NCBI GenBank assembly: GCA_050732635.1
Contig: JBOHRE010000001.1
Location: 1 to 64,000 of the forward strand
Reading direction: 5' to 3'
DNA length: 64,000 bases
DNA from: JBOHRE01 sp050732635
GTDB taxonomy: Bacteria; Gemmatimonadota; Gemmatimonadetes; Longimicrobiales; RSA9
Below are positions 1-9,180 of this stretch, in pieces; positions within the stretch are counted from its first letter, which is position 1, and each line of letters starts with the position of its first letter. The notes under the pieces are model-generated. The model was given only the letters and a program-made list of their open reading frames with translations. It had not been told where the DNA came from and made no database searches. Made by a program: the position numbers and the translations under genes.

Positions 1-1
1 G

Positions 2-1981
2 GTGGCCGCCGCGGCAGTCGCGTTTGCCGGCTGGCGTCGCCGCTGGGTGCCCGCCGTGGCGGCGCTGGTCGCGCTGGGCCTCGGCGCCGTGATGCTCGAG
101 TGGGCGTATCCGGCGTTCGTCCAGCGCTTCCGTGTCGAGCCGAATCAACTCGCCCGCGAGGCGCAGTACATCTCCTGGAACATCGAGTTCACGAGGCGGG
201 CGTACGCGTTGGACGCGATTCGCCGCGAGCGATTTGCGCACCGTCGCTCAGCGCTGGATTCTGGCGCTGTGGCGCAGGCATCGCTCGAGCAGCTGCCGCT
301 GTGGGATCCGGCGCCGCTCAGCGTCGTCTTCAATCAGATTCAGACGCTGTACCGCTACTACACGTTCGCCGATGTGGATTTCGACCGGTACGGCCCGCCC
401 GGCGACCGGCGACAGGTGGCGGTCGCGGTGCGTGAGCTGGATGCCTCGGCGATCCCCGAGCCGAGCCGCAGCTGGCAGAACCTGCGACTGACGCCCACCT
501 ACATGCGTGGGCGCGGTACGGTCGTAACGCCGGCGGCGCAGATGTCGACGCAGGGGGAACCGGTCTACTGGCTTCAGGATGTCGATCCGATTCGGCGCAG
601 CCCCGCCGCGCCCGATGATGTGCGGCTCGATAATCCGGCCATCTACTTCGGCGAGAACATCGCTCCGGACCATTACGTGATCCGCGTGCCGGGTCGCGAG
701 GCAGAGCTGACTCCGGCGGCGGGCGACGTGCCTCGCGGCGTCCGGCTCAGCTCCTTGCCACGCCTCCTCGCGTTCGCGTGGCTGGTCGGTGACAAGAACC
801 TGCTGTTCTCGGGCGAGCTGAGCGACCAGAGCGAGATCATCTACCGCCGCTCCATCATCCAGCGTCTCGACGAGATCACGCGTTTCGTTGCCTGGGATCC
901 GGACCCGTATCCGGTGCTGCACGAGGGGCGCGTGGTCTGGATCGTGGAGGGCTACACTGGCACCTCGCGTTTTCCCATTGCGCGATCCGTGTCACTCCAG
1001 GTCGACGGCCCCGGCCTTGCCCGTTACGTGCGCAACAGCGTGAAGGCCACCGTCGATGCGGTGACCGGCGAGGTCACGTTCTACACCGCGGATGCGGAGG
1101 ATCCGATCCTGCGCACCTACCTGCGGGTGTTCCCGGAGCTGATGCTGCCACTCGAGCGTATGCCGGCCGGGCTGCGGTCGCATCTGCGGTATCCGCCGCA
1201 CCTGCTGAGCATCCAGGCAGGCATGCTCGGCGAATATCATCTCGACGAGCCGGACCGCTTCTTCGCGAGCCAGGACGTCTGGCAGGTCGCGCTCCAGGAG
1301 GGCCCAGCCGGCCAGACGCGATCGCACCAGCCGCAATATGCGATGCTACGCCTGCCCGGCGAGACGGAGCCGGAGTTCGTGATGTCGCTGCCACTGGTGG
1401 CGCTCGAACGTCAGAACATGACCGCGCTGCTGTTCGCGCGCGCCGATCCACCCAATGAGGGCGAGATCGTACTCTACGAGGTGCCCCGCGATCAGCAGGT
1501 TCCCGGGCCCACGCAGGTGAGCGCGCTGATCGAGGCGGACCCGCTCATCTCCCAGGAGCTGTCGCTGTGGAGACGGGGCGGCAGCGATGTACAGATGGGC
1601 GAAATGCGGATCGTACCGCTCGACAGCGCGCTGCTGTATGTGGTGCCGATCTTTCTGGCGGCGGAGGCCGCCGCGATTCCCGAGCTCATCCGCATCGTCG
1701 CGAGCGACGGCACGAACGTCATGCTCGGAGCCAGCCTGCCCGACGCCGTGAGCGGGCTGACGGCGCCGGCCGATGCGCGCACCCGGCTGGCCGAGGCGCT
1801 TGCCGGCGTGGAAGGCACCGGTGTCGACGGCGATTGGCCTGCCCGCTCGCTCGAGCTGCTCGAGGAGGCGGAACGCCGGCTGCGTCAGGGTGATTTCGCC
1901 GGCTTCGGCGAGGCGCTGCGCGAGCTGCGCGAGCAGCTCGAGCGAGCCCGCCAGAGCCAGCCCGGAGGCAGCCCTCGGTGA
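2..1981 (+). CDS. UPF0182 family membrane protein, 5' partial
   Basis: C-terminal about 660 residues of a UPF0182 (COG1615) protein; the reading frame is open at the window edge, so the start lies upstream. One transmembrane helix is seen at residues 13-35, followed directly by the family signature around YISWNIEFTRRAYALD, then a large, presumably extracytoplasmic domain and a charged coiled C-terminal tail rich in Glu, Leu and Arg. Family members usually have about seven N-terminal helices, most of which are missing here through truncation. The biochemical function of the family is not known. It is followed after 70 nt by carbamate kinase on the same strand. Confidence is high for the family, low for any role. 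Confidence 0.85.
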   Translation: MAAAAVAFAGWRRRWVPAVAALVALGLGAVMLEWAYPAFVQRFRVEPNQLAREAQYISWNIEFTRRAYALDAIRRERFAHRRSALDSGAVAQASLEQLPLWDPAPLSVVFNQIQTLYRYYTFADVDFDRYGPPGDRRQVAVAVRELDASAIPEPSRSWQNLRLTPTYMRGRGTVVTPAAQMSTQGEPVYWLQDVDPIRRSPAAPDDVRLDNPAIYFGENIAPDHYVIRVPGREAELTPAAGDVPRGVRLSSLPRLLAFAWLVGDKNLLFSGELSDQSEIIYRRSIIQRLDEITRFVAWDPDPYPVLHEGRVVWIVEGYTGTSRFPIARSVSLQVDGPGLARYVRNSVKATVDAVTGEVTFYTADAEDPILRTYLRVFPELMLPLERMPAGLRSHLRYPPHLLSIQAGMLGEYHLDEPDRFFASQDVWQVALQEGPAGQTRSHQPQYAMLRLPGETEPEFVMSLPLVALERQNMTALLFARADPPNEGEIVLYEVPRDQQVPGPTQVSALIEADPLISQELSLWRRGGSDVQMGEMRIVPLDSALLYVVPIFLAAEAAAIPELIRIVASDGTNVMLGASLPDAVSGLTAPADARTRLAEALAGVEGTGVDGDWPARSLELLEEAERRLRQGDFAGFGEALRELREQLERARQSQPGGSPR

Positions 1982-2051
1982 GCGCGAAAGTGACGGTGCC
2001 AAACGGACTTCCGCCGATCGGCAGCGCTTGCACGCCCCTGCGATGCGGGGT

Positions 2052-3020
2052 ATGATGGCCGCGCCCGAACCCGCCGCCCAAGCTCCACGGACCATCGTGA
2101 TCGCACTGGGCGGCAACGCGCTGCTGGCGCCTGGCGAGCGCGGCGACATTCACCAGCAGTTCGCGCACACGCGCGAGAGCCTGGGCCCGATCGTCGCGCT
2201 GGCGAAGCAGGGCTGGAAGATCGCGATCGTCCACGGCAACGGGCCGCAGATCGGTGACGAGCTGGTGCGCAACGAGTGCGCACGCGATCAGCTTCCACCG
2301 TTGCCGCTGGGCGTGCTGGTCGCGGGGACCGCCGGTTGGATCGGCTATATGATCCAGCAGTCGCTGGAGAACGCATTGGCGCGGGACGGGATCGGGCGGC
2401 GTGTGGCCACCATCATCACCCAGGTGCTCGTCGACCCTGCGGATCCCAGTACGCGTGAGGCGACGAAGCCGATTGGTCGCGTGATGGATGAGGCCACGGC
2501 AGGAGCACTGGCAGCGGAGCTGGGCTGGACGGTCGGTGAATCGAGCGGCGGCTGGCGCCGGCTCGTGCCTTCGCCGCTGCCGCGTGCCATCGTCGAGCGC
2601 GAACAGATTCAGCACCTGGTGCAGGGCGGCACCATCGTCATCGCGGCCGGCGGCGGCGGCATCCCGGTCTACGCCGACCCGCGGCTCGGACTCGAGGGCG
2701 TCGATGCCGTGGTCGACAAGGACCGCGCCGCCGAGGTGCTCGGGCGCGACATCGGCGCTTCGGTCCTCCTGATCCTCACCAACGTCGAGGGTGTCTTCCG
2801 CGACTTCGGCACGAGCCGGCAGCGCGTCATGCGGCGGCTCCGGGCGGTCGAAGCCGACGCGCTCCTGGCCAGCGGCAGCCTGGGTAGGGGTAGCATGGCG
2901 CCGAAGGTCGAAGCCGCGGTCGGCTTCGTGCGCACGGGTGGAGAGCGCGCCGTCATCGCCGCCCTGGACAGAGGACTGGACGCCGTGTTGGGCGGCTGCG
3001 GAACGGAGGTCGTGCCATGA
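2052..3020 (+). CDS. arcC: carbamate kinase
   Basis: Amino-acid kinase family enzyme that interconverts carbamoyl phosphate + ADP with carbamate + ATP in the cytoplasm. Visible motifs are the N-terminal IVIALGGNALL phosphate-binding segment, HGNGPQIGDE, GTAGWIGYMIQQ, WRRLVPSPLP, the glycine-rich VIAAGGGGIPV loop and VDKDRAAEVL, all in the order typical of ArcC. Length is about 322 residues, normal for the family. ATG codons at 2043, 2052 and 2055 are possible starts. Its stop overlaps the sucC start (ATGA), so it is probably co-transcribed with sucCD. No arginine deiminase or ornithine carbamoyltransferase gene is nearby, so its physiological direction is not clear from context. Confidence 0.93.
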   Translation: MMAAPEPAAQAPRTIVIALGGNALLAPGERGDIHQQFAHTRESLGPIVALAKQGWKIAIVHGNGPQIGDELVRNECARDQLPPLPLGVLVAGTAGWIGYMIQQSLENALARDGIGRRVATIITQVLVDPADPSTREATKPIGRVMDEATAGALAAELGWTVGESSGGWRRLVPSPLPRAIVEREQIQHLVQGGTIVIAAGGGGIPVYADPRLGLEGVDAVVDKDRAAEVLGRDIGASVLLILTNVEGVFRDFGTSRQRVMRRLRAVEADALLASGSLGRGSMAPKVEAAVGFVRTGGERAVIAALDRGLDAVLGGCGTEVVP

Positions 3021-4162
3021 ACATCCACGAGTATCAGGCCAAGGAGCTACTGCGCGCGGCTGGCGTCCCGGTTCCGCCGGGCCAGGTCGCCAGCACGCCG
3101 GACGAAGCGGCGACGATCGCCGGCGAATACGGCGGCACCGTGGTCGTGAAGGCACAGGTGCATGCCGGCGGGCGTGGCAAAGCGGGCGGTGTGAAGCTCG
3201 CCCGGAATGCCGAGGAAGCCCGCGCCCTCGCCGCCCGGATTCTCGGCCTGGAGATCAAAGGTCTGACCGTCGAACGGGTGCTGGTCACGCCGGCCGCGGA
3301 CATCGCCTCGGAAGCCTATGTCGGCGTGATCGTCGACCGCGCCAGCAAGCGGCCGGTCTTCATGGTCAGCCGCGAGGGCGGCATCGATATCGAAGAGGTC
3401 GCCGCGAGGAACCCCGACGCGATTCGCAGGCTGGCCGTCGATCCGCGCTATGGACTGCTCCCCCACCAGGCCTACTGGTTGGCCGCTTCGCTCTACGACA
3501 ATGGCGCGCAGCAGCGCGCGTGCAGCCGTATCCTGCAGCAGCTGTATCGCGCCTTCATCGACGCCGGCGCCTCGCTGGCGGAGATCAATCCGTTGATCAC
3601 CACGCCGGACGGGTCGATCGAGGCGATCGACGCCAAGTTCAACATCGACGACAATGAACTGTTCCGTCGCGGCGCGATTGCGGCGCTGCGTGACCCGAGT
3701 GCCGAGCCACGCGCCGAGGCGGACGCGCGCGCGGCTGGCCTGAGCTATATCAAGCTGGATGGCGACATCGGCGCCGTCGTCAACGGCGCGGGACTCGCCA
3801 TGGCCACCATGGACCTGATCAAGTTCTACGGCGGTGAGCCTGCGAACTTTCTGGACGTCGGCGGATCCTCGAATCCGGACAAGGTCGTGAACGCGCTGCG
3901 GATCATCACCAGCGATCCGAACGTCCGCGTCATCCTATTCAATATCTTCGGTGGCATTACGCGCTGCGACGACGTCGCCAACGGCATTGTCGAGGCCAGG
4001 CGCCGCGTCGACATCGATGTCCCGCTCGTCATCCGCCTGACCGGCACCAACGAGACGGAAGCGCTCGAGATCCTGCAGCGCAACGACATGTCCGCGACGA
4101 CGTCCATGGATGAGGTCGTGCAGAAGGCGGTCGAGCTTGCACACAGCGCCGAACCGGTATAG
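3017..4162 (+). CDS. sucC: succinyl-CoA ligase [ADP-forming] beta subunit
   Basis: Beta subunit of succinyl-CoA synthetase, the TCA-cycle step of substrate-level phosphorylation. It starts MNIHEYQAKELLRAAGVPVP, the standard N-terminus, followed by an ATP-grasp domain with VVKAQVHAGGRGKAGGVK, the acidic metal site around EINPLI, and the C-terminal CoA-ligase domain with FLDVGGSS and NIFGGITRCDDVANGI. The length of 381 residues is usual for the family. It overlaps carbamate kinase by 4 nt and is followed 8 nt later by sucD, giving the classic sucCD pair. Confidence 0.97.
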   Translation: MNIHEYQAKELLRAAGVPVPPGQVASTPDEAATIAGEYGGTVVVKAQVHAGGRGKAGGVKLARNAEEARALAARILGLEIKGLTVERVLVTPAADIASEAYVGVIVDRASKRPVFMVSREGGIDIEEVAARNPDAIRRLAVDPRYGLLPHQAYWLAASLYDNGAQQRACSRILQQLYRAFIDAGASLAEINPLITTPDGSIEAIDAKFNIDDNELFRRGAIAALRDPSAEPRAEADARAAGLSYIKLDGDIGAVVNGAGLAMATMDLIKFYGGEPANFLDVGGSSNPDKVVNALRIITSDPNVRVILFNIFGGITRCDDVANGIVEARRRVDIDVPLVIRLTGTNETEALEILQRNDMSATTSMDEVVQKAVELAHSAEPV

Positions 4163-4170
4163 ACCACGAC

Positions 4171-5052
4171 ATGGCGATCTTTATCGACAGCGAGAGCACA
4201 GTCATCGTTCAGGGCATCACGGGCCGCGACGGCTCGTTTCATACCCGCCAGATGCTGGAGTACGGCACGCGCATCGTAGGCGGTGTGACGCCCGGCAAGG
4301 GCGGCCAGAGCTTCGACAGTGGCAACGGGGCGCGCGTGCCGATCTTCGACACCATGGACACCGCGGTGCGCGAGACCGGCGCCACCTGCTCGGTCATCTA
4401 CGTGCCACCTGCGTTCGCGGCGGACGCCATCATGGAGGCCGCCGACGCCGGGGTTCGCTTCATCGCCGCGATCACCGAGGGGATCCCGGTCCTCGATATG
4501 ACCCGCGTCTGGTCCTTCGTCGAGGAGAAGGGCGCAAGGCTGCTGGGCCCCAACTGCCCCGGCGCCCTGTCGCCCGGACAGTCGAAGGTCGGCATCATGC
4601 CGGGCCAGATCGCGAAGCCGGGCGCGGTCGGCGTGGTTTCGCGCTCGGGCACGCTCACCTACGAGATCGTGTACCTGCTGACCAACGCCGGCATCGGGCA
4701 GAGTACCTGCGTCGGTATCGGTGGCGATCCGATCATCGGCACCTCGTTCATCGATTGTCTCGCCGCCTTCGAGGACGACCCGGCCACCCGCGCCATCGTC
4801 ATGATCGGTGAGATCGGCGGGTCCGACGAACAGAATGCCGCGCGCTATGTCGAGCAGAAGCTGAGCAAGCCCGTGATCGGCTTCATTGCGGGCCAAACGG
4901 CGCCGCCCGGGCGCAGGATGGGACACGCGGGCGCGATCATCAGCGGCTCGGCGGGCACGGCTGAAGAGAAGATCGAGGCCTTCGAGAGCAACGGGATCGC
5001 GGTCATGCGTCGGCCCTCGGACGTGGTCGAGCTCGTGCGCAAGGTGCTCTGA
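4171..5052 (+). CDS. sucD: succinyl-CoA ligase alpha subunit
   Basis: Alpha subunit of succinyl-CoA synthetase; binds CoA and carries the phosphohistidine. The N-terminal CoA-binding Rossmann domain includes VQGITGRDGSFHTRQMLEYG and GGVTPGKGG; GPNCPGALSPGQSKVGIMPG follows. The catalytic His is in GHAGAIISGSAGTAEEK, at about residue 252. At 293 residues it matches the family length. It lies 8 nt after sucC, so the two subunits are surely translated together. Twenty nt separate it from the EIIA-CBS gene downstream. Confidence 0.97.
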   Translation: MAIFIDSESTVIVQGITGRDGSFHTRQMLEYGTRIVGGVTPGKGGQSFDSGNGARVPIFDTMDTAVRETGATCSVIYVPPAFAADAIMEAADAGVRFIAAITEGIPVLDMTRVWSFVEEKGARLLGPNCPGALSPGQSKVGIMPGQIAKPGAVGVVSRSGTLTYEIVYLLTNAGIGQSTCVGIGGDPIIGTSFIDCLAAFEDDPATRAIVMIGEIGGSDEQNAARYVEQKLSKPVIGFIAGQTAPPGRRMGHAGAIISGSAGTAEEKIEAFESNGIAVMRRPSDVVELVRKVL

Positions 5053-5072
5053 GCGGCGCGCCTGGGCATCCC

Positions 5073-5957
5073 ATGCAGCTTCGCGACCTGCTTCCGCTCG
5101 AGCACGTGGTTGTGCCGCTCCACGCCCGAGATCTGCGCGCAGCGCTCGAGCGGCTCGCCGCCGCGCTGGATGCCGCCGGCCGCATCGCCGATCGCGACGC
5201 CCTCGCCGAATCGCTCGAGCGGCCGTCCCTGCGCTCCGCCGTGGCGGTCGGTGACGACGTCGTGCTGCCGCACTTCCGGACCAACGCCGTGAGCGAGCTG
5301 GTCGTGGCTCTCGGTGTATCGCCGCAGCCGATCGACGCGTTCCGCAGCGGCGTCGACACCGGGCCTCGCGTCGTCGCCCTCGTGCTCGCACCCCAGGACA
5401 CCGCCACGCTGTACCTGCAGACGCTGTCTACCCTGGCGCGCTTTTTTCGCGACGACGAGCGGCGTCGCCGCGTGCTCGAGGCCCGCGAGCCGGGCGACGT
5501 TGTGGCCGCGGCCGAAGAGGCCGACCTGCGCATCCAGCCGCGTCTCACGGTACGCGACATCATGGTTCCCGTGGCCGCCCGCGTCACACCCGATACGTCG
5601 ATCCGTGAGGCGATCGACCTCATGGTCCGTTACCGGATGATGGTGCTGCCTGTCGTCGGCGAGAACCACGAGGTGCTCGGCACCGTGACCGAGCGTGACA
5701 TCCTGCGGCATTTACTGCCGCAGATGCCTCGCGCAGGCGCGGACGCCGATCCCGGCGATCAGCCGGCACTCGAGGATCTGCACGTACGCGACGTCATGAG
5801 CCGCTCTGTCCTCTGCATCTCCGAGGACAGCAGCCTCGAGGAGGTCGCATCGATGCTCAGCAACAAGGACGTCTCCCAGCTCCCGGTCGTCCACGAGGGC
5901 GGACTGACCGGCATGCTCAGCCGCGGCGATGTCATCCGCAAACTCTTCGGACGCTGA
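5073..5957 (+). CDS. PTS EIIA-like domain fused to two CBS domains
   Basis: Residues 1-150 resemble the EIIA domain of the fructose/nitrogen PTS family, with the phospho-acceptor His in VVLPHFR at about residue 67. Residues 155-215 and 230-290 are two CBS repeats, each beginning with a V-R-D-[IV]-M motif and containing LPVV and G-[TM]-[VL]-[TS]-R-x-D-[IV]. CBS pairs usually bind adenine nucleotides. The product is probably a cytoplasmic regulator that couples a phosphorylation state to an energy signal, but its partner is unknown; no EI, HPr or sugar EIIBC is visible. It is co-directional with sucCD upstream and ndk 13 nt downstream. Confidence 0.85.
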   Translation: MQLRDLLPLEHVVVPLHARDLRAALERLAAALDAAGRIADRDALAESLERPSLRSAVAVGDDVVLPHFRTNAVSELVVALGVSPQPIDAFRSGVDTGPRVVALVLAPQDTATLYLQTLSTLARFFRDDERRRRVLEAREPGDVVAAAEEADLRIQPRLTVRDIMVPVAARVTPDTSIREAIDLMVRYRMMVLPVVGENHEVLGTVTERDILRHLLPQMPRAGADADPGDQPALEDLHVRDVMSRSVLCISEDSSLEEVASMLSNKDVSQLPVVHEGGLTGMLSRGDVIRKLFGR

Positions 5958-5970
5958 TTCCATTTCCTTC

Positions 5971-6384
5971 ATGACTACGACACTCGCAATCGTGAAGCCC
6001 GATGCGCTCGCCGCCGCCAAGGCCGGAAGGATCCTGGCCCACCTCGAGGAGCGGGGCTTTCGCATCCGCGCAATCCGTCTGCTGCACATGAGCGAGGCGC
6101 AGGCCCAGGAGTTTTATGCGATTCACCGTGAACGGCCGTTTTATCCAGCGCTGGTCCGTTTCATGACCTCCGGGCCGTGCATGCCGGTGCTGCTCGAGCG
6201 CGATCAGGCCGTTGCCGCGCTGCGTGAGGCGATCGGCGCGACCGACCCCCAGGAAGCCGCGCCCGGCACGGTGCGCGCCCTGTACGCCGAGTCGAAGGAG
6301 CGCAACGCGATCCATGCCTCGGACTCCACCGAAAACGCGGCGCGCGAGGCCCACTTCTTCTTTGCCGGGGTGGATGTGCTCTGA
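5971..6384 (+). CDS. ndk: nucleoside diphosphate kinase
   Basis: Transfers the gamma phosphate of NTPs to NDPs through a phosphohistidine. The protein of 137 residues begins MTTTLAIVKPDALA, the standard TLAIVKPDA start, and holds the active-site signature NAIHASDSTENAAREA, with the catalytic His at about residue 115, followed by the conserved EAHFFF end. The ATG at 5971 was chosen because it gives exactly the family N-terminus; an upstream in-frame extension has no family support. It lies 13 nt after the EIIA-CBS gene. Confidence 0.97.
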   Translation: MTTTLAIVKPDALAAAKAGRILAHLEERGFRIRAIRLLHMSEAQAQEFYAIHRERPFYPALVRFMTSGPCMPVLLERDQAVAALREAIGATDPQEAAPGTVRALYAESKERNAIHASDSTENAAREAHFFFAGVDVL

Positions 6385-6464
6385 GTCCCCCACCCCGGGG
6401 GCGAGGCGGCTGCGCGGGCCGCAGGGGTGGACAGAAAGCCGCGCGGTGGCGACATTTACAGGCT

Positions 6465-6968
6465 ATGCTGCAAGTGGATTTGGCCCGGCTACGCGCTGCC
6501 CGGAAGCTGCTGTTGGAAGAGACGCTGCCGACCGAGGCGCTGGCTGGCGCTGACGTGAGGCTGGCGACGCCGGTGCAGGTGCGCCTCGAGGTGCAGCAGG
6601 CCGGCGGTGACGTGGTCGTCCGCGGTGAGATCGGCGGCCGCGTCGCACTGGAATGCCGGCGCTGCCTCAAGGCACTCGAGCTACCCGTACAGGAGCCGGT
6701 TTCGGCGCTCTTCACCGAGCAGGTGCAGGCGGCGGAAGCCGAGGGAGAGGGCGTGTACCCACTGCCGGTGCACGCCAGGATGCTGGAGTTGCAGGAGCTC
6801 GTGCGTGAGCAGCTGCTGCTCGGGGCACCGCAGTACGCGTTGTGCGATGATGCCTGCCGGGGTCTGTGCCTGCACTGCGGTGCGGACCTCAACCAGGTCG
6901 AGTGCGGCTGCACGATCCAGGACGTCGACGAGCGCTGGGCGCCCCTGAGGCGACTCCGGCGCGACTGA
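6465..6968 (+). CDS. YceD/DUF177 family protein
   Basis: A 167-residue DUF177 protein. The family sits almost always directly upstream of rpmF and is linked to rRNA and ribosome assembly. The typical block ALECRRCLKALELP is near residue 65, and a C-terminal cysteine cluster C-DDACRGLCLHCGADLN is near residues 125-145. It is the first gene of the rpmF-plsX-fab operon; 13 nt separate it from rpmF. The upstream 80 nt contain no clear terminator. The acidic centre (EQVQAAEAEGEG) is usual for the family. Confidence 0.9.
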   Translation: MLQVDLARLRAARKLLLEETLPTEALAGADVRLATPVQVRLEVQQAGGDVVVRGEIGGRVALECRRCLKALELPVQEPVSALFTEQVQAAEAEGEGVYPLPVHARMLELQELVREQLLLGAPQYALCDDACRGLCLHCGADLNQVECGCTIQDVDERWAPLRRLRRD

Positions 6969-6981
6969 GGAGGGTCAAGCG

Positions 6982-7164
6982 ATGGCAGTACCGAAGAAGC
7001 GGATCTCCAAGCAGCGGAAACGCAAGCGGCGCGGCAATCACAAGGCGGCGGCTGCGCACACGATGGCCTGCCCGAAGTGCGGCGAGCCGAAGCTGGCCCA
7101 TCGGGTGTGTCCCGTGTGCGGCACCTACCGCAACGAGCAGGTCGTCGAGGTCGAGGAGATCTGA
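6982..7164 (+). CDS. rpmF: 50S ribosomal protein L32
   Basis: Sixty-residue L32 with the lysine/arginine-rich start MAVPKKRISKQRKRKRRGNH. It carries two CxxC pairs (CPKC and CPVC), making this the zinc-binding C+ form, with GTYRN at its end. A good Shine-Dalgarno sequence (GAGGAGGG) precedes the ATG. The position between yceD and plsX is the conserved bacterial order. Confidence 0.97.
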   Translation: MAVPKKRISKQRKRKRRGNHKAAAAHTMACPKCGEPKLAHRVCPVCGTYRNEQVVEVEEI

Positions 7165-7174
7165 GGCGGCGGCC

Positions 7175-8185
7175 GTGCGCATCGCGCTGGACGCCATGGG
7201 CACGGATGGGCACCCCGGAGTCGAGATCCAGGGTGCCCTAGCCGCGCTGCGCGATCTGACATCGGATCTGGAGGTCCTGCTGGTCGGGGACGCCGCCCGC
7301 GTAGAGGCGGAGCTCGCCCGGCAGCGTACGGTGCCGAGCAGCCGGCTGCGGGTCGTCCATGCGCCCGAGCGCATCGGGCCGGGCGAATCACCGGCGACGG
7401 CGATCCGGCGCAAGCCGGATTCATCGATCGTACGGGCAATCGCGCTGCAGCGCGAAGGCGAGGCGGATGCATCGGTCAGCGCCGGTTCGACGGGTGCGAT
7501 GATGGCCGCCTCGTTGATCATCCTGCGCCCGATCGCGGGCGTGGACCGCCCGACGGTTGCGCCCGTGCTGCCCACGGCCGCCGCGCCCGTCGTCATGCTG
7601 GACGGCGGCGCGAACGTCGACGCGAAGCCGCAGCACCTGGTGCAGTGGGCGCGTCTCGGCGTCGTCTATGCCGAGGACGTGCTGCGCCGACCGCGGCCGC
7701 GCGTGGGGCTGCTCAACATTGGCGAGGAGCCCGAAAAGGGCGACGAGCGGTCGGTCGAGGCACATCGGCTGCTGGCCGCGAGCGATTTGAACTTCGTCGG
7801 CAACATCGAAGGTCGCGACATCATCCGCGGCGCCTGCGACGTGCTCGTGACCGATGGGTTCGCCGGCAACGTGCTGCTGAAGTTCTATGAGTCAGTGGCC
7901 GGGTTCCTGGTCGGGCTGCTCGAGAAGGAGTTCGAGACGCACGAGCCGAGTGGCGAGCTGCGGCGCGCGATGCGGGTGCTCGACTATACCGAGTACGGCG
8001 GCGCGCCGTTGCTCGGCGTGAACGGGATCTCGATCATCTGCCATGGCGGCTCGCCGCCTCGGGCCATCAGCAACGCGATCCGGGTTGCGGTGCAGGCGAT
8101 CGAAACACGGATGCTGGGGCATGCGGCGCGCGCGATGGCGAGCGCACCGGCCGGTGCCGGAGCAGGCCGAACGGAGGCACTATGA
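7175..8185 (+). CDS. plsX: phosphate acyltransferase PlsX
   Basis: Acyl-ACP:phosphate acyltransferase, which makes the acyl-phosphate used by PlsY in phospholipid synthesis; peripheral membrane enzyme. The GTG start at 7175 gives VRIALDAMGTDGHPGVEIQGA, the family N-terminus. Later motifs are GPGESPATAIRRKPDSS, SAGSTGAMMAAS, DGGANVDAKP, VGNIEGRDI and TDGFAGNVLLK. The length of 336 residues is typical. It begins 10 nt after rpmF and its TGA overlaps the fabH ATG. Confidence 0.96.
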   Translation: MRIALDAMGTDGHPGVEIQGALAALRDLTSDLEVLLVGDAARVEAELARQRTVPSSRLRVVHAPERIGPGESPATAIRRKPDSSIVRAIALQREGEADASVSAGSTGAMMAASLIILRPIAGVDRPTVAPVLPTAAAPVVMLDGGANVDAKPQHLVQWARLGVVYAEDVLRRPRPRVGLLNIGEEPEKGDERSVEAHRLLAASDLNFVGNIEGRDIIRGACDVLVTDGFAGNVLLKFYESVAGFLVGLLEKEFETHEPSGELRRAMRVLDYTEYGGAPLLGVNGISIICHGGSPPRAISNAIRVAVQAIETRMLGHAARAMASAPAGAGAGRTEAL

Positions 8186-9180
8186 GATCGCCGAAACCGA
8201 AGGTGGAGATCGCGGCGATGGGCCGCTTTCTACCCGAGCGCGTGCTGACGAACGCCGAACTCGAGAAGATGGTGGATACCACCGACGAATGGATCACGGA
8301 GCGAACCGGCATCCGGGAGCGGCGCATCGCTGACGCGGACACGGGTGCGGCGGTGATGGGCACGGCGGCAGCGTGCACGGCGATGCAGCGGGCCGGCGTG
8401 CAGCCGGGTGAGGTCGACCTGATCGTCGTCGCCACGGCGACGCCGGATCGATTGCTGCCGTCGACCGCTTGCGACATTCAAGCCATGCTCGGAGCGACGA
8501 ATGCCGCCGCATTCGACGTGTCGGCTGCCTGTACCGGGTTCATCTACGCGCTCGATGTCGCCGAGGCGCATCTGGCGGCGGGCCGGGGCGAGATTGCGCT
8601 GGTGATCTCGGCCGAGAAGATGAGTGCCATCACCGACTGGTCGGATCGCACGACCTGCGTGCTGTTCGGCGATGGCGCCGGCGCGGCGGTTCTGCGTCGA
8701 ACGCAGAACGGTCAGGATCGCGGCATTCTCTCCAGCTTCATCCGCTCCGATGGCACACTGGCAGAGCTGCTCTGGCGGCCGGCCGGCGGCGCGCGGATTC
8801 CGATGGACTACGCCGTGATCGACGAACGGTCACACCTCGTGCGCATGGCCGGCCGCGAAGTCTTCAAGGCCGCGGTCCGGTCGATGGCGGAAGCCGCCGA
8901 CATGGCGCTGCAGCGTGCCGGCCTGACCGGTGACGACATCGACTTGCTCGTGCCGCATCAGGCGAACATGCGGATCATCGAGGCGACCGCCAAGTACGCG
9001 GGCATCCCCATGGAGAAGGTCTTCGTCAACATCCACAAGTACGGCAACATGAGCTCGGCCACGGTGCCGATCGCGCTGGACGAAGCGGTCGAAGAGGGCC
9101 GACTCGAGCCCGGCGACCATGTGCTGATGGTGGCGTTCGGCGCCGGCTTCACCTGGGGCAGCTCGGTCGTCCGGTGGTAG
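8182..9180 (+). CDS. fabH: beta-ketoacyl-ACP synthase III
   Basis: Initiates fatty-acid synthesis by condensing acyl-CoA with malonyl-ACP. It is a 332-residue thiolase-fold enzyme with Cys at about 117 (SAACTGFIYAL), His at about 259 (VPHQANMRII) and Asn at about 289 (HKYGNMSSATVP), the canonical Cys-His-Asn triad. TDEWITERTGIRERRIA is also present. It overlaps plsX (ATGA) and fabD (7 nt), so translation is probably coupled along the operon. Confidence 0.97.
   Translation: MRSPKPKVEIAAMGRFLPERVLTNAELEKMVDTTDEWITERTGIRERRIADADTGAAVMGTAAACTAMQRAGVQPGEVDLIVVATATPDRLLPSTACDIQAMLGATNAAAFDVSAACTGFIYALDVAEAHLAAGRGEIALVISAEKMSAITDWSDRTTCVLFGDGAGAAVLRRTQNGQDRGILSSFIRSDGTLAELLWRPAGGARIPMDYAVIDERSHLVRMAGREVFKAAVRSMAEAADMALQRAGLTGDDIDLLVPHQANMRIIEATAKYAGIPMEKVFVNIHKYGNMSSATVPIALDEAVEEGRLEPGDHVLMVAFGAGFTWGSSVVRW

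Noticed and set aside
3826..5391. Long minus-strand open frame (521 codons) opposite sucD
   Set aside because: Arg/Gly/Ala-rich low-complexity translation with no motifs, antisense to a certain gene; such frames are common in GC-rich DNA.
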